A stretch of DNA of 64,000 nt, taken from contig NZ_VLIY01000021.1 of assembly GCF_007489285.1 (NCBI RefSeq), positions 1 through 64,000 on the forward strand, written 5' to 3'. Each line of letters opens with the position of its first letter. Positions within the stretch are counted from its first letter, which is position 1. Shown here piece after piece: positions 19,260 through 26,932 of the stretch. The position numbers and the translations under genes are program-made. Origin of the DNA: Skermania sp. ID1734. GTDB lineage: Bacteria > Actinomycetota > Actinomycetes > Mycobacteriales > Mycobacteriaceae. The notes under the pieces are model-generated. The model worked only from the letters and a program-made list of their open reading frames with translations, was not told where the DNA came from and ran no database searches.

Positions 19260-19583
19260 TTACTCTCGGATGGTCATGCGGGTGACTCTGTCTTCGGTGG
19301 TGGCGAAGGTGAAGGTACTGGGACCGTTGAATCCATTGCCACCGACGGTTGCACCGACGATCGTTTCGCCGCCTACAACCTCGACCCGGTCGACCTGCAG
19401 GCTGACTTGTTTGCCGACGTATTCCCGATCGCTCCACCCGCGAATCTCTGTGCGTCCGGTGAATTCCCGTCCCCAGTCGTCAACGACGCCGTCGTCGGTG
19501 AAGGCATCGAGAAACGCGTCGACATCGCCGCGGTTGGTTGCGTCGATGACGGCCTGAACCGGCGCAGGCAACAGCTGTGTCAT
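19260..19583 (-). CDS. SnoaL/NTF2-like protein
   Basis: A 107-residue single cone-shaped alpha+beta domain beginning MTQLLPAPVQAVIDATNRGD, with the family-typical AFLDAFTDDGVVDDWGREFTGR and WSDREYVG. Such proteins include ester cyclases, isomerases and many of unknown function; no catalytic assignment is possible. The start at 19583 is chosen because homology begins there; the frame extends upstream without family pattern. It lies 20 bp downstream of the SDR gene on the same strand, so the two form a small unit divergent from the LysR gene. Confidence 0.8.
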   Translation of the reverse strand: MTQLLPAPVQAVIDATNRGDVDAFLDAFTDDGVVDDWGREFTGRTEIRGWSDREYVGKQVSLQVDRVEVVGGETIVGATVGGNGFNGPSTFTFATTEDRVTRMTIRE

Positions 19584-19603
19584 TGTTCGTACTCCATTGC
19601 GAG

Positions 19604-20356
19604 TCAGCGGGTGGTGTAACCACCGTTGGCGAAAATGGTTTGTCCGGTAATCCACCAGCCGTCACCAACGAGGAATTCGACCACGGGCGCGATGTCGTCG
19701 ATCTTGGTCAGCTGATTACCCATGGCTTGCGACTTGTGGAACTCGACGCGTTCGGGTGTTTCTTCTGGATAGAAGAAGGGCGTGTCCATGGGGCCGGGGG
19801 CCACGTTGTTCACGGAGATTCCGCGTGAGGCAAATTCTTTTGCGGCCGCGCGAGTGAAGTGTTCGACCGGGCTTTTCGCGCCGGCATACGTTGAGTAACC
19901 GTCCGTAAAGGCCGCCAACAACGACGTCAGGATAGTGACGATTTTGCCGTTGTCGTTCAAGTGTTTGCCGGCCTCCTTCAAGAAGAAGTACGCCGCCTTT
20001 GCGTTGATGTCGAACATCGCGTCGTAATCGGCCTCGGTGGTCTCTATGACCGGTTTGCGCAAGACTTTGCCGACCGTGTTGACGGCGAGGTCCACTCCCC
20101 CGAACGCGTCGACGGCAGCGTCGAACAGCCTCTCGACATTGCCTGGCACGGTCAGGTCGGCCTGGATTTTGATCGCCTTCACCCCAGCCGCCTCCACCGC
20201 CTCGACGGTTTCGTCGGCTGCCTCCTCGGTCGCGTCACTGTTGTAGTGCACCGCCACATTCGCCCCGCGCTCGGCCAGCCTCCTGCTGATCAGCCCGCCG
20301 AGGTTCTTGGCTCCCGCCGCCACGACCGCTGACTTTCCCTCGAACTTCCGTGTCAC
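19604..20356 (-). CDS. Short-chain dehydrogenase/reductase
   Basis: A 250-residue SDR starting at the GTG at 20356 (VTRKFEGKSAVV), which has GGGAGAGG just upstream; the frame continues further with no support. The active-site Ser is in VTILTSLLAAF, and Tyr/Lys in YAGAK. The coenzyme motif is unusual: AAGAKNLGG in place of TGxxxGxG, with the first Gly position altered but the spacing kept. The C-terminal NNVAPGPMDTPFF is typical. It probably oxidises or reduces a hydroxyl/keto substrate with NAD(P). It sits upstream of the NTF2-like gene and divergent from a LysR regulator, the classical arrangement for control by that regulator. Confidence 0.87.
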   Translation of the reverse strand: MTRKFEGKSAVVAAGAKNLGGLISRRLAERGANVAVHYNSDATEEAADETVEAVEAAGVKAIKIQADLTVPGNVERLFDAAVDAFGGVDLAVNTVGKVLRKPVIETTEADYDAMFDINAKAAYFFLKEAGKHLNDNGKIVTILTSLLAAFTDGYSTYAGAKSPVEHFTRAAAKEFASRGISVNNVAPGPMDTPFFYPEETPERVEFHKSQAMGNQLTKIDDIAPVVEFLVGDGWWITGQTIFANGGYTTR

Positions 20357-20486
20357 TTCGCCTCTCCCGGATTGTGTCGCTATTACTGCCACCTCCGACG
20401 CTAGGCGGCTTTCCGACAATTGGGAAACAGCATTATCCGATCAAGCTACAAAGAATGTTTGTAGGTGCCGGACGTAAGATGGGCTT
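20357..20486. promoter_or_regulatory. Divergent SDR/LysR promoter region
   Basis: This 130-bp gap separates the SDR gene and the LysR gene. It contains an inverted repeat TTTCC-N8-GGAAA (about 20410-20427) and an AT-richer patch near 20440-20460. LysR regulators usually bind such shared regions, so this is the likely operator. No T-N11-A motif stands out clearly. Confidence 0.4.
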
Positions 20487-21404
20487 GTGCCTCGTACCCG
20501 ACCAGCCTCCGCCTCGCGCCCGCTCGACCTGCACCGGCTCGGTCAATTCCTCAGCGTTGCTGAGCATTCCGGGTTCAGCAACGCAGCTGCGCAACTGCAC
20601 ATCAGTCAGCAAGCGCTGAGCACGTCGGTACGCCAGCTGGAACGCCACCTTGGGGTCACGCTTTTCGATCGATCCGCACGCCACGTCACCCTCACCGCCG
20701 CCGGAGAAGTCCTCGCGCAAGGCGCGCGCACGCTGCTCGCGGCCGCACAGGCGCTGGAACGGCAGACCCGCGACGCGGCAGCCCACCACCCGCGCCCATT
20801 CGTCATCGGACACACGCCCGCGATCACGGCCGAGGAAGTCTTCGATCTAATCGAACCAGCCTGCCGGGCCCGTCCCGACGTGTCTTTCACTGCCCAGCAA
20901 CTTTTTCCCGACGCGTTGAGCACCGCGCTGTACGAGGGCACCATCGATCTGGCGCTGCGGCGCGGTGTCGTCACCCCGCCAGACCTATCGGCGGCCGTAA
21001 TCGCCTATCACCCACTGCGACTGGCCGTTAGCGTGCGCCACCGCCTGGCACACCGAAAACGCATCGACATCGGTGAGCTGCGCGACGAGAAGATGGTGGT
21101 GTGGGCGCCGCCTGGGTCGTCCTTCTACACGGACTTCATCGTGAGCACGTGTCGCCGAAGAGGATTCGAACCGGACATAGTCGTCAACCGTGTCCAGGGG
21201 ACTCCGCCGGTCACCGCCGTCGTGGACAGCGACAACATTGCCTTCGTCACCGCCCCGCCCGGCGCGACGCTCGGTGGACGCGTCAACGTCATCGAACTCA
21301 AAGATCCCCCGCTAGTGCCCATTCAAGCACTGTGGTTGCCGCACAATGTATCTGCTGTCCGCAACCTGATCACTCGCGGACGGGCGCGGAGTGGAAGAAG
21401 CTGA
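20487..21404 (+). CDS. LysR-family transcriptional regulator
   Basis: A 305-residue LTTR. The N-terminal winged helix-turn-helix (about 15-72) is plain: FLSVAEHSGFSNAAAQLHIS, then QQALSTSVRQLERHLGVTLF and DRSARHVTLTAAGEVL. The remaining about 210 residues form the periplasmic-binding-like co-inducer domain (FVIGHTPAITAEEV, VVWAPPGSSFYTDFI). It starts with GTG at 20487. It is divergent from the SDR-NTF2 pair, so it probably controls those genes and itself. The inducer is not predictable. Confidence 0.92.
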   Translation: MPRTRPASASRPLDLHRLGQFLSVAEHSGFSNAAAQLHISQQALSTSVRQLERHLGVTLFDRSARHVTLTAAGEVLAQGARTLLAAAQALERQTRDAAAHHPRPFVIGHTPAITAEEVFDLIEPACRARPDVSFTAQQLFPDALSTALYEGTIDLALRRGVVTPPDLSAAVIAYHPLRLAVSVRHRLAHRKRIDIGELRDEKMVVWAPPGSSFYTDFIVSTCRRRGFEPDIVVNRVQGTPPVTAVVDSDNIAFVTAPPGATLGGRVNVIELKDPPLVPIQALWLPHNVSAVRNLITRGRARSGRS

Positions 21405-21619
21405 CCCTGTCGATGACAGTTGACGGCAGGCGATCTGACCGGCCGATATGAACCGCGAGCGTATTGCCCCTACCGCACAACTGGTTCGGCGGGCACGTGT
21501 ACGTCACCGTTTGGCGTAGTACTCCAATCGGTGCTTCCTCGACGACGTCCCGGCATTCCTGAACCTGTACAACTGTCGGGCGGGTGGGCATGTGGTTCAT
21601 CAATTGTGGGCCGGCGGAG
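21405..21619. other. Intergenic spacer after the LysR gene
   Basis: About 215 bp without a convincing gene or terminator-like hairpin. The conserved TGTCCA-type promoter starts at its right end. Confidence 0.4.
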
Positions 21620-21666
21620 TGTGCAGATATCTGGACAGTTTTTGCATTCGCAGCCCCCATAACGTC
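21620..21666 (+). promoter_or_regulatory. TGTCCA-type promoter of lactonase-like gene 1
   Basis: A degenerate copy of the 18-bp palindrome, TGTGCAGATATCTGGACA, lies at 21620-21637. It is followed after exactly 22 bases by TAACGTC (21660-21666), the same geometry as at 24567 and 53573. If TAACGTC is the -10 region, transcription starts at or beside the ATG at 21672, which would make a leaderless mRNA. Confidence 0.65.
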
Positions 21667-21671
21667 GTGAC

Positions 21672-22856
21672 ATGTCATTCAATACAAAGACCGGCTTCGA
21701 TTCCATCGAGCCTCTCCCGACCGTGATGGCCACCCGGACGCGCAAACCTGCGCGGTGGCTGATTGCCGTGGCAGCCGCCGTTCTCCCCGGTTTGATGGCG
21801 GCCGAGCCCGCGGCGGCCGACACCGCCCACTATCGCATTTATGTGCACGGGTATCTCAGCGATGGCATTGCGGGCTACAACGCTTCCGACACGGGCAATC
21901 CCACCGCGATCGCCGGGCGCGCTTCTTCCGGGTTGCCTAACTGGCCCGAAGCCGCGTCGCGCGACGGACGTTTCCTTTATGTCGCGCCGACCGTCAACCC
22001 CAGATTGATTCCCTACGCCATCGGAGCCGATGGTGCGTTGAGCCCCGCAGGTACCCCTCTCCCCTTGCCCGACATACCGATCGACATCACCTTCGCCCCG
22101 AACGGCCGCGACGCCTATGTGATCGTTGGGTTGATGAACGGGGCAGTTGTGCCGGTTCGATTCGGCGGCAATGGAGTTCCGGTCCACAACGGTCCCGTGA
22201 CACCGCTCGGCACTGTCGGTGACGGCATTGCCAGCGCCGCGGTGTCACCAGACGGCCGCAACCTGTACGTGGCGAGCGTGCCCGACCGACAGTTGCTGGT
22301 ATTCGACATCCACGCTGACGGCACACTTTCGGCGGCGAAACAGCGAGTCGCCGGCGGCATCAATCCGCTGTTCCCCACGCTGACCCCGGACGGGCGCCAT
22401 CTGTTCTTCACCAACGAACTCAGTGGCACCGTGCAGGCTTTCAACCGTTCCGCAGACGGCACACTGACCGAAGTCGCCGGATCACCGTTCAAGGCGGGCA
22501 TTATGCCGCACGTTGCGAGCATCACCCCGGATGGCCGCTATCTGTACGTGCCGAACACTGGCTCAACATTCATCAGCGCCTACGCCATCGAACCGAACGG
22601 CGCTCTGCTGTCGCTTCCGAACGTCGAATTCGCTCCCGACAAGATGGGCGTGTTCACCGAATCGTCGGTGATGTCGCCGAGCGGGAGAGCGCTGTGGGTA
22701 CTCGGTACGGACCCGCTTCGCGCTGGAGAGGAGTTGTTGCGCCGCTTCGCCATTGGCCGTGATGGCACGCTCATGCGTGACGAGTCCACATCCATCTACA
22801 CCGGCACGACCGTCGCGGATGGGCGGACGATGACGCTGGTGCCGCAACCCGGCTGA
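21672..22856 (+). CDS. Secreted lactonase-like beta-propeller protein 1
   Basis: A 394-residue protein with a Sec-type signal: a basic RTRKPAR stretch, a hydrophobic core (WLIAVAAAVLPGLMA) and an AEPAAADTA cleavage region near residue 50. The rest is seven-bladed-propeller sequence with repeats of the type VSPDGRNLYVA, LTPDGRHLFFT and ITPDGRYLYVP, as in the 6-phosphogluconolactonase/YVTN family. It may hydrolyse a lactone outside the membrane, or simply bind ligands. The start may be the ATG at 21672 (leaderless) or the ATG at 21726, which would directly begin the signal. A close relative lies at 24655 under the same promoter type. Confidence 0.85.
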   Translation: MSFNTKTGFDSIEPLPTVMATRTRKPARWLIAVAAAVLPGLMAAEPAAADTAHYRIYVHGYLSDGIAGYNASDTGNPTAIAGRASSGLPNWPEAASRDGRFLYVAPTVNPRLIPYAIGADGALSPAGTPLPLPDIPIDITFAPNGRDAYVIVGLMNGAVVPVRFGGNGVPVHNGPVTPLGTVGDGIASAAVSPDGRNLYVASVPDRQLLVFDIHADGTLSAAKQRVAGGINPLFPTLTPDGRHLFFTNELSGTVQAFNRSADGTLTEVAGSPFKAGIMPHVASITPDGRYLYVPNTGSTFISAYAIEPNGALLSLPNVEFAPDKMGVFTESSVMSPSGRALWVLGTDPLRAGEELLRRFAIGRDGTLMRDESTSIYTGTTVADGRTMTLVPQPG

Positions 22857-22884
22857 TTCGCGCACCAATGGCCGCGGTCCGAGA

Positions 22885-22921
22885 AAGCGAGGGCCACCGG
22901 TGGTTTCGGTGGCCCTCGCTT
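22885..22921. terminator. Bidirectional hairpin terminator
   Basis: Perfect 15-bp arms at 22885-22899 and 22907-22921 enclose a 7-base loop. It lies between the convergent ends of lactonase 1 (22856) and the alpha/beta hydrolase (22939). There is no strong T-run, which is common for high-GC actinobacterial terminators. Confidence 0.8.
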
Positions 22922-22938
22922 CCGAACGTGTCGAGCGA

Positions 22939-23874
22939 TCAGCCCAGGTGCTTGCGGTAGAACGGCACCAGGCTTTCCAGTGCGACACCGGTCGGGCCGG
23001 GCTTGTCGTACAGGTCGTAGTGGGATGCGCCCTCGACCACAACGAGTTGCTTGTCCCTGGAAGCGGCGCGGCCGTACAGTTCCATGCTCAGCCGCTGCGA
23101 GGCGAACGCACCGACCTTGTCGCCGATGACGATGCACAGCGGCTGGGTCAAAAATACCTCGACACGGTCGAAGGCGTCCCAATCAACCAGCGCAGCTTGG
23201 CGAGCGAAGTTGAAGCTCGTCTTACCGCCGGGCGCCTGGCCGCGATCGGTCTTGTAGTAATCCGTGGCCTCGACGATGTCGATGTCGGTGACACCCGCCT
23301 GCTTCGCCGCCTCGACCGAGGGAGGCAGCAGATCGTTGATCACCTCGGCCTGCCCGCGAGCCTCCGCGGTGCGCTGAGCGGCGATGGCCTCGAGCATGCC
23401 CATCGGGTCGTACTCCGAGAAGCCTTCGCGCATCAGCCGACCGACGTTGCTCCCGACGACGGTGCCCAGCGCTTTGATCCGGCGGTCGATCTTGGTGGCC
23501 GCCACCCCGTAGCCCGCGCCGCCGCAGATCGCGAGGACGCCGATATTGTCCGCGTCCACATAGGGCAGGGTGACGAGATGGTCGATTACGAAGCTGAAGT
23601 CGCTGGTCCGGAAGCCGGGATCCTCGACCGACCGTGGATGACCGCCGCTGTCGCCCTGGAAGCTCGCGTCGAAGGCCGCCACCACGAAACCCGCCTCGGC
23701 CAGCGCCGAACCGTAGACATTGCCCGAGGTCTGCGCTTTGCAACTGCCCGTCGGGTGGCCGGAAACGATCGTGGGATACGCCTTCGATTCGTCGAAGTCC
23801 GGTGGGAAATAAATGTCCGTTGCGATATCCCAGGCCCAGCCCTTGACCGCCACAGTTGAGATGTTGTCTGCCAT
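22939..23874 (-). CDS. Alpha/beta hydrolase with cysteine nucleophile (dienelactone-hydrolase-like)
   Basis: A 311-residue cytosolic hydrolase starting MADNISTVAVKGWAWD. The nucleophile elbow AICGGAGYG puts Cys117 where serine is usual, as in dienelactone hydrolases and the YcjY-like group. The acid probably lies near IVIGDKV and the His is in VEGASHYDLYD. The N-terminal ATDIYFPPDFDESKAYPTIV pattern is typical of this group. Lactone or ester hydrolysis is the likely chemistry, in keeping with the lactonase-like neighbours. The gene is transcribed toward lactonase 1. A poor TGTCCA-type half site (GGGACA followed 21 bases later by CAACGCC) occurs upstream but is too weak to count. Confidence 0.82.
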   Translation of the reverse strand: MADNISTVAVKGWAWDIATDIYFPPDFDESKAYPTIVSGHPTGSCKAQTSGNVYGSALAEAGFVVAAFDASFQGDSGGHPRSVEDPGFRTSDFSFVIDHLVTLPYVDADNIGVLAICGGAGYGVAATKIDRRIKALGTVVGSNVGRLMREGFSEYDPMGMLEAIAAQRTAEARGQAEVINDLLPPSVEAAKQAGVTDIDIVEATDYYKTDRGQAPGGKTSFNFARQAALVDWDAFDRVEVFLTQPLCIVIGDKVGAFASQRLSMELYGRAASRDKQLVVVEGASHYDLYDKPGPTGVALESLVPFYRKHLG

Positions 23875-24025
23875 GATCTTTCGTCCCCGTCGTTGGCTAT
23901 TGTTTGTCTGTAAGGCCCATGCCACTCTTGAAGGTTTCATTTGGCCTTTGATCGCGGCGGCGTTGCCGACCGGATGAAATCCAGACTGTCCCCTTTCGAC
24001 TGATCACAACAGGGGCGAGAATTGG

Positions 24026-24047
24026 CCTGGGACAGCACTGTCCCAGG
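24026..24047. terminator. Perfect inverted repeat downstream of the SnoaL gene
   Basis: CCTGGGACAG and CTGTCCCAGG arms are separated by CA. The repeat begins 8 bp after the stop of the SnoaL gene (24055, minus) and lies 152 bp upstream of the hydrolase start. It could terminate the SnoaL transcript, or be an operator for the hydrolase, because such a two-base loop is short for a terminator. Confidence 0.5.
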
Positions 24048-24054
24048 CTCAGAC

Positions 24055-24483
24055 TCAACTTTCTGCAGGGGCGGGCAGCAAACCCAACTGGGTCAGGAAG
24101 CTGACGTTGTCCCAGTAGCCTCGGTGCTCGACAACCTTGCCGCTGCGCATGGTGAAGATGTCGATCAACGGAAAAGTCACCGGGCGGCCGGACGGTGGCA
24201 CTTCACCCTGTGGGGTGGCCAGTGGACCGGTCTGGGTGCCGGAGAAGGTTACTTCGGCGACCGCGGTATCGCCGTCCAGCCATATGTTTCGCCGGGTCAG
24301 CTTCATGTCCGGGAAGGCTGTGATGAAGGCCTGGATCAGGCCACGAAGGGCGTCGATGCCCGCCAGCGGGCCGGAGGGAAATTCGGACGCGACATCGTCG
24401 GCGAACGGGCTGGCAGCCAGCTCGAGATCGCCGGATTCCAGGCCGGTGTAGTGAGTATGGACGAGGTCGAGTAACTCGCTCAT
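24055..24483 (-). CDS. SnoaL-like polyketide-cyclase/ester-cyclase family protein
   Basis: A 142-residue NTF2-fold protein beginning MSELLDLVHTHYTGLESGDL. It has the SnoaL pattern: an N-terminal helix, DVASEFPSGPLAGIDALRG, a central LTRRNIWLDGDTAVAEVTFSG, and the C-terminal PLIDIFTMRSGKVVEHRGYWD. Members cyclise, isomerise or hydrolyse small molecules, and many have no known activity. The ATG at 24483 has GAAAGG upstream. The gene is divergent from lactonase 2 and both appear to be driven from the one TGTCCA palindrome between them, so a shared pathway is likely. Confidence 0.85.
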   Translation of the reverse strand: MSELLDLVHTHYTGLESGDLELAASPFADDVASEFPSGPLAGIDALRGLIQAFITAFPDMKLTRRNIWLDGDTAVAEVTFSGTQTGPLATPQGEVPPSGRPVTFPLIDIFTMRSGKVVEHRGYWDNVSFLTQLGLLPAPAES

Positions 24484-24538
24484 GATGCGAACCTTTCGGG
24501 TTGGGTGTTGTTCGAATCGAAGTCGGGCCGCCTGCAAG

Positions 24539-24613
24539 CAAGTTAAAGCCGATGGCCGGCGAAAACTGTCCAGTTTCTTGGACACTTTCGCGCCCCAGAT
24601 CCGGCTTAACGTC
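24539..24613. promoter_or_regulatory. Divergent TGTCCA-type promoter (SnoaL and lactonase 2)
   Basis: The palindrome TGTCCAGTTTCTTGGACA is at 24567-24584. Rightward, 22 bases later, stands TAACGTC (24607-24613) before lactonase 2. Leftward, 21 bases later on the minus strand, stands TAACTTG (24539-24545) before the SnoaL gene. Both sides also share a CGGCTT run just before the box. One activator dimer could thus serve both directions. Confidence 0.75.
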
Positions 24614-24654
24614 ATTCGCATCACTGACTGAAACGACAGACCAAGGAGGTTGCT

Positions 24655-25821
24655 TTGAGTGCTCGGAATTCACCTGCGACCGGAAAGATCCAGTCGATCT
24701 GGCACGAATTGCGGATATGGGCGCCGAGGGTCGGACTGATCCTCGGAATTGCCGCGGGTGGTGTGGTCATTGGCCCGGCAGGCGCGGCGCCAGTGAACGA
24801 ACAGATCGCGCCGAGTTATCTGCTCGTCGGTGGCACGGGCTCATCGAATATTTCGGTGCTGCGCGACTCGGGCGGCATGCTGACGAGCGTGGGCCCGACG
24901 GTGCCCACCGGCACCGGTACGCTCGCAATCGCCGTCACACCGAACGGATGCTACGCCTATGTAGCGCACACGATTTCGGGAACTCTGCAGGGCTTTCACC
25001 TTGGCGGCGATGGAACGCTGCAGCCGATCCAAGGCGCGCGACTCGCCCCGGGCCGTCCGATAGTCGGTGCGGTCGTGAGCCCGAATGGCAAGTGGCTCTT
25101 CGCTACTGTCGGGTCGATCACCAACGAGGTGCAAACCTATGCCATCGCGCCTTCAGGTGCACTGAGCTTCGTTGGGTCAGTGCCCATTCCCGGCGCCACG
25201 AGCGGACTGTCGATTCCGACGGTTTCACCGGACGGCCGATTCCTGTTTGCCCCAAGCTTTATCGGTGCGACGATGGATTCGTTCGCGATCGGTTCCGACG
25301 GGCGGTTGAGCCCGGCCGGACCGCAAGTCCCCACCGGCGATCGGCCCGCACTTCCGTCGGTGACGCCGAACGGAAAGTTCCTCTACATCACCAACGAGGG
25401 CAGCAACGACATCTCCGCCTACCGAATCGACGCCGGCGGCGCGCTAACTCCGATCGGGCGCTTTCCCACCATGGGCACTCCGCACGGCATGGCGATCACA
25501 CCCGACGGACGGTATATGTATTTCCCGCAGTCCACGGGTCTGGGCGTCGGCGGATACACAATCCTCGACAACGGCACACTCGCTCCCCTGCCCGGCGCCA
25601 ACATGCCCAGCCCATTCGGTCACATGCCCGGACGGGTAGTGCTGAGTCCGGACGCGCAGTGGCTCTATGCCATCGACACGTTGGCAACCTCCGGCACGGC
25701 CCAGATCTTCAGCTATCGGGTGATGCCGGGCGGCGCGCTCGCACCCTCCGGTCTGGCTCCGGTCGATACCGGCGTGACGTTTTCCGACGGTGCCACCGGC
25801 GTCTTCGTCAGGCCACGGTAA
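24655..25821 (+). CDS. Secreted lactonase-like beta-propeller protein 2
   Basis: A 388-residue paralogue of the protein at 21672. A long N-terminus with the hydrophobic stretch VGLILGIAAGGVVIGPAGAA (about residues 26-45) is a likely export signal. It is followed by propeller blades with VTPNGCYAYVA, VSPNGKWLFAT, VSPDGRFLFAP, VTPNGKFLYIT and ITPDGRYMYFP. The fold is that of 6-phosphogluconolactonase/YVTN proteins; lactone hydrolysis is plausible but unproven. The TTG start at 24655 is backed by AAGGAGG at 24643-24649 and a good promoter. Two secreted paralogues under one regulator suggest activity on an extracytoplasmic substrate. Confidence 0.87.
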   Translation: MSARNSPATGKIQSIWHELRIWAPRVGLILGIAAGGVVIGPAGAAPVNEQIAPSYLLVGGTGSSNISVLRDSGGMLTSVGPTVPTGTGTLAIAVTPNGCYAYVAHTISGTLQGFHLGGDGTLQPIQGARLAPGRPIVGAVVSPNGKWLFATVGSITNEVQTYAIAPSGALSFVGSVPIPGATSGLSIPTVSPDGRFLFAPSFIGATMDSFAIGSDGRLSPAGPQVPTGDRPALPSVTPNGKFLYITNEGSNDISAYRIDAGGALTPIGRFPTMGTPHGMAITPDGRYMYFPQSTGLGVGGYTILDNGTLAPLPGANMPSPFGHMPGRVVLSPDAQWLYAIDTLATSGTAQIFSYRVMPGGALAPSGLAPVDTGVTFSDGATGVFVRPR

Positions 25822-25845
25822 GCACCACTCTCGACCCGACAGCCC

Positions 25846-26260
25846 GAAGGGTCTTCTCGCGGCGATTCCATGTGCAGCGGTATACGGCGCATGAAACTGG
25901 CGATCGACGTTTTCACCTATTTCATTTTCCGATCATCGCGGGCATCATTGTCGCGGCTCTGGGAGTGGAGACGGCCATGTCGCACCTAGGCAGCCATCAG
26001 GTCGTCGACCCCTGGGGTCCGTCGGCGGCTGGGCCCTTGGTGGCGGCATCGCGCTGTTTCTTGCCGGCACCATGGCCACGGCGGCGCGCGCGTGCGGAGT
26101 TTGGTTGATACCCCGATTGGTAGCGATTGTTGTGCTGCTGGCGATCTCGCCGTTGCTCTCGTCCACCGGCCCACTGGTCGGCGTCGGGGTCGTGGCCGGC
26201 GTACTTCTCGTGCTCGCATTCGTCGAGCAGACTCAGATCAACCCGCGGTCACCATCGTGA
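25846..26260 (+). pseudogene. Decayed ltrA (low-temperature-requirement A) C-terminal remnant
   Basis: Two frames together recall the C-terminal part of LtrA membrane proteins. Frame 1 has RRFHLFHFPIIAGIIVAALG followed by VETAMSHLGSH, ending near 26020. After a frameshift the second frame (from about 26035) continues GGGIALFLAGTMATAARACG and WLIPRLVAIVVLLAISPLLS, stopping at 26260. LtrA has the matching pattern of a Y-x-H-x-P-x-x-A-G-I block followed by a small-residue helix. Only about one third of the usual length remains and there is no start. The 3' end overlaps the convergent nitroreductase gene by 23 bases. Confidence 0.65.
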
Positions 26261-26903
26261 CAGCGTCGGATACAGCGGCGCGCCTGGTTCTGAATTGGTT
26301 TGCCGGATGGTCGTTGTCGGCATATCCGAACGAGACCGCGCACACCACGAGGCGGTCCTCCGGCAGTTTCAGGAACTCCCGAACCTGGTTGGAGTACATG
26401 GCAATTGCGGCTTGCGGCACGGTGGCCACGCCGAGCGATTGCGCAGCGAGGAGAAGATTGGCCACGTAACCGCCGCAGTCCACCGCTCCGTAAACGCCCT
26501 GTTCGCGATCGGTGGTAATTACGGCCACATGCGGAGCGCCGAAGAACTCGAAATTCTTCAGCGACTGTTCCAAGCGAGCGGCTCGATCCTCTCGCTGTAT
26601 GCCCAGGCTGTTGTACAGCGCGTAGCCGGTTTCGCGTCGACGCTGTTGGTACACGCCTCGATATTCGCGCGGCATCTCGAAGTCCGAACTCTGCTCGCCG
26701 CCACGCGCGTGCTCGAGCAACATATCGCTGAAACGTTTGATCGCCGGAGCGCTGATGACATGTGCATGCCAAGGCTGCGTGTTGCACCACGACGCGGTGC
26801 GCTGAGCGGTGTCGAACATTTCGCTGATTACACTGCCCGGCACCTCGTCCGGTAGGTATGCCCGGCAACTCCACCGCTGTTCCAGCATGTCTTTGAACTC
26901 CAT
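26238..26903 (-). CDS. Nitroreductase-family flavoprotein
   Basis: A 221-residue FMN oxidoreductase. The N-terminal MEFKDMLEQRWSCRAYLPDE followed by SWCNTQPWHAHVIS carries the FMN-phosphate binding pattern (RxS, then N-x-Q-P-W). The C-terminal PQAAIAMYSNQVREFLKLPE and GYAD blocks complete the fold. It reduces nitro, quinone or enone compounds with NAD(P)H; the true substrate is unknown. The ATG at 26903 has GGAGG six bases upstream. It is the third gene of the AraC-hydrolase-nitroreductase unit, 29 bp after the hydrolase. Confidence 0.9.
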   Translation of the reverse strand: MEFKDMLEQRWSCRAYLPDEVPGSVISEMFDTAQRTASWCNTQPWHAHVISAPAIKRFSDMLLEHARGGEQSSDFEMPREYRGVYQQRRRETGYALYNSLGIQREDRAARLEQSLKNFEFFGAPHVAVITTDREQGVYGAVDCGGYVANLLLAAQSLGVATVPQAAIAMYSNQVREFLKLPEDRLVVCAVSFGYADNDHPANQFRTRRAAVSDAVTMVTAG

Positions 26904-26932
26904 TGGCCCTCCAGCCAGTCCCACTCCACCTT

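Noticed and set aside
23940-24010. Sixth TGTCCA-type promoter before the cysteine hydrolase
   Set aside because: Only one half site (GGGACA) and a poor CAACGCC box; below the level expected by chance.
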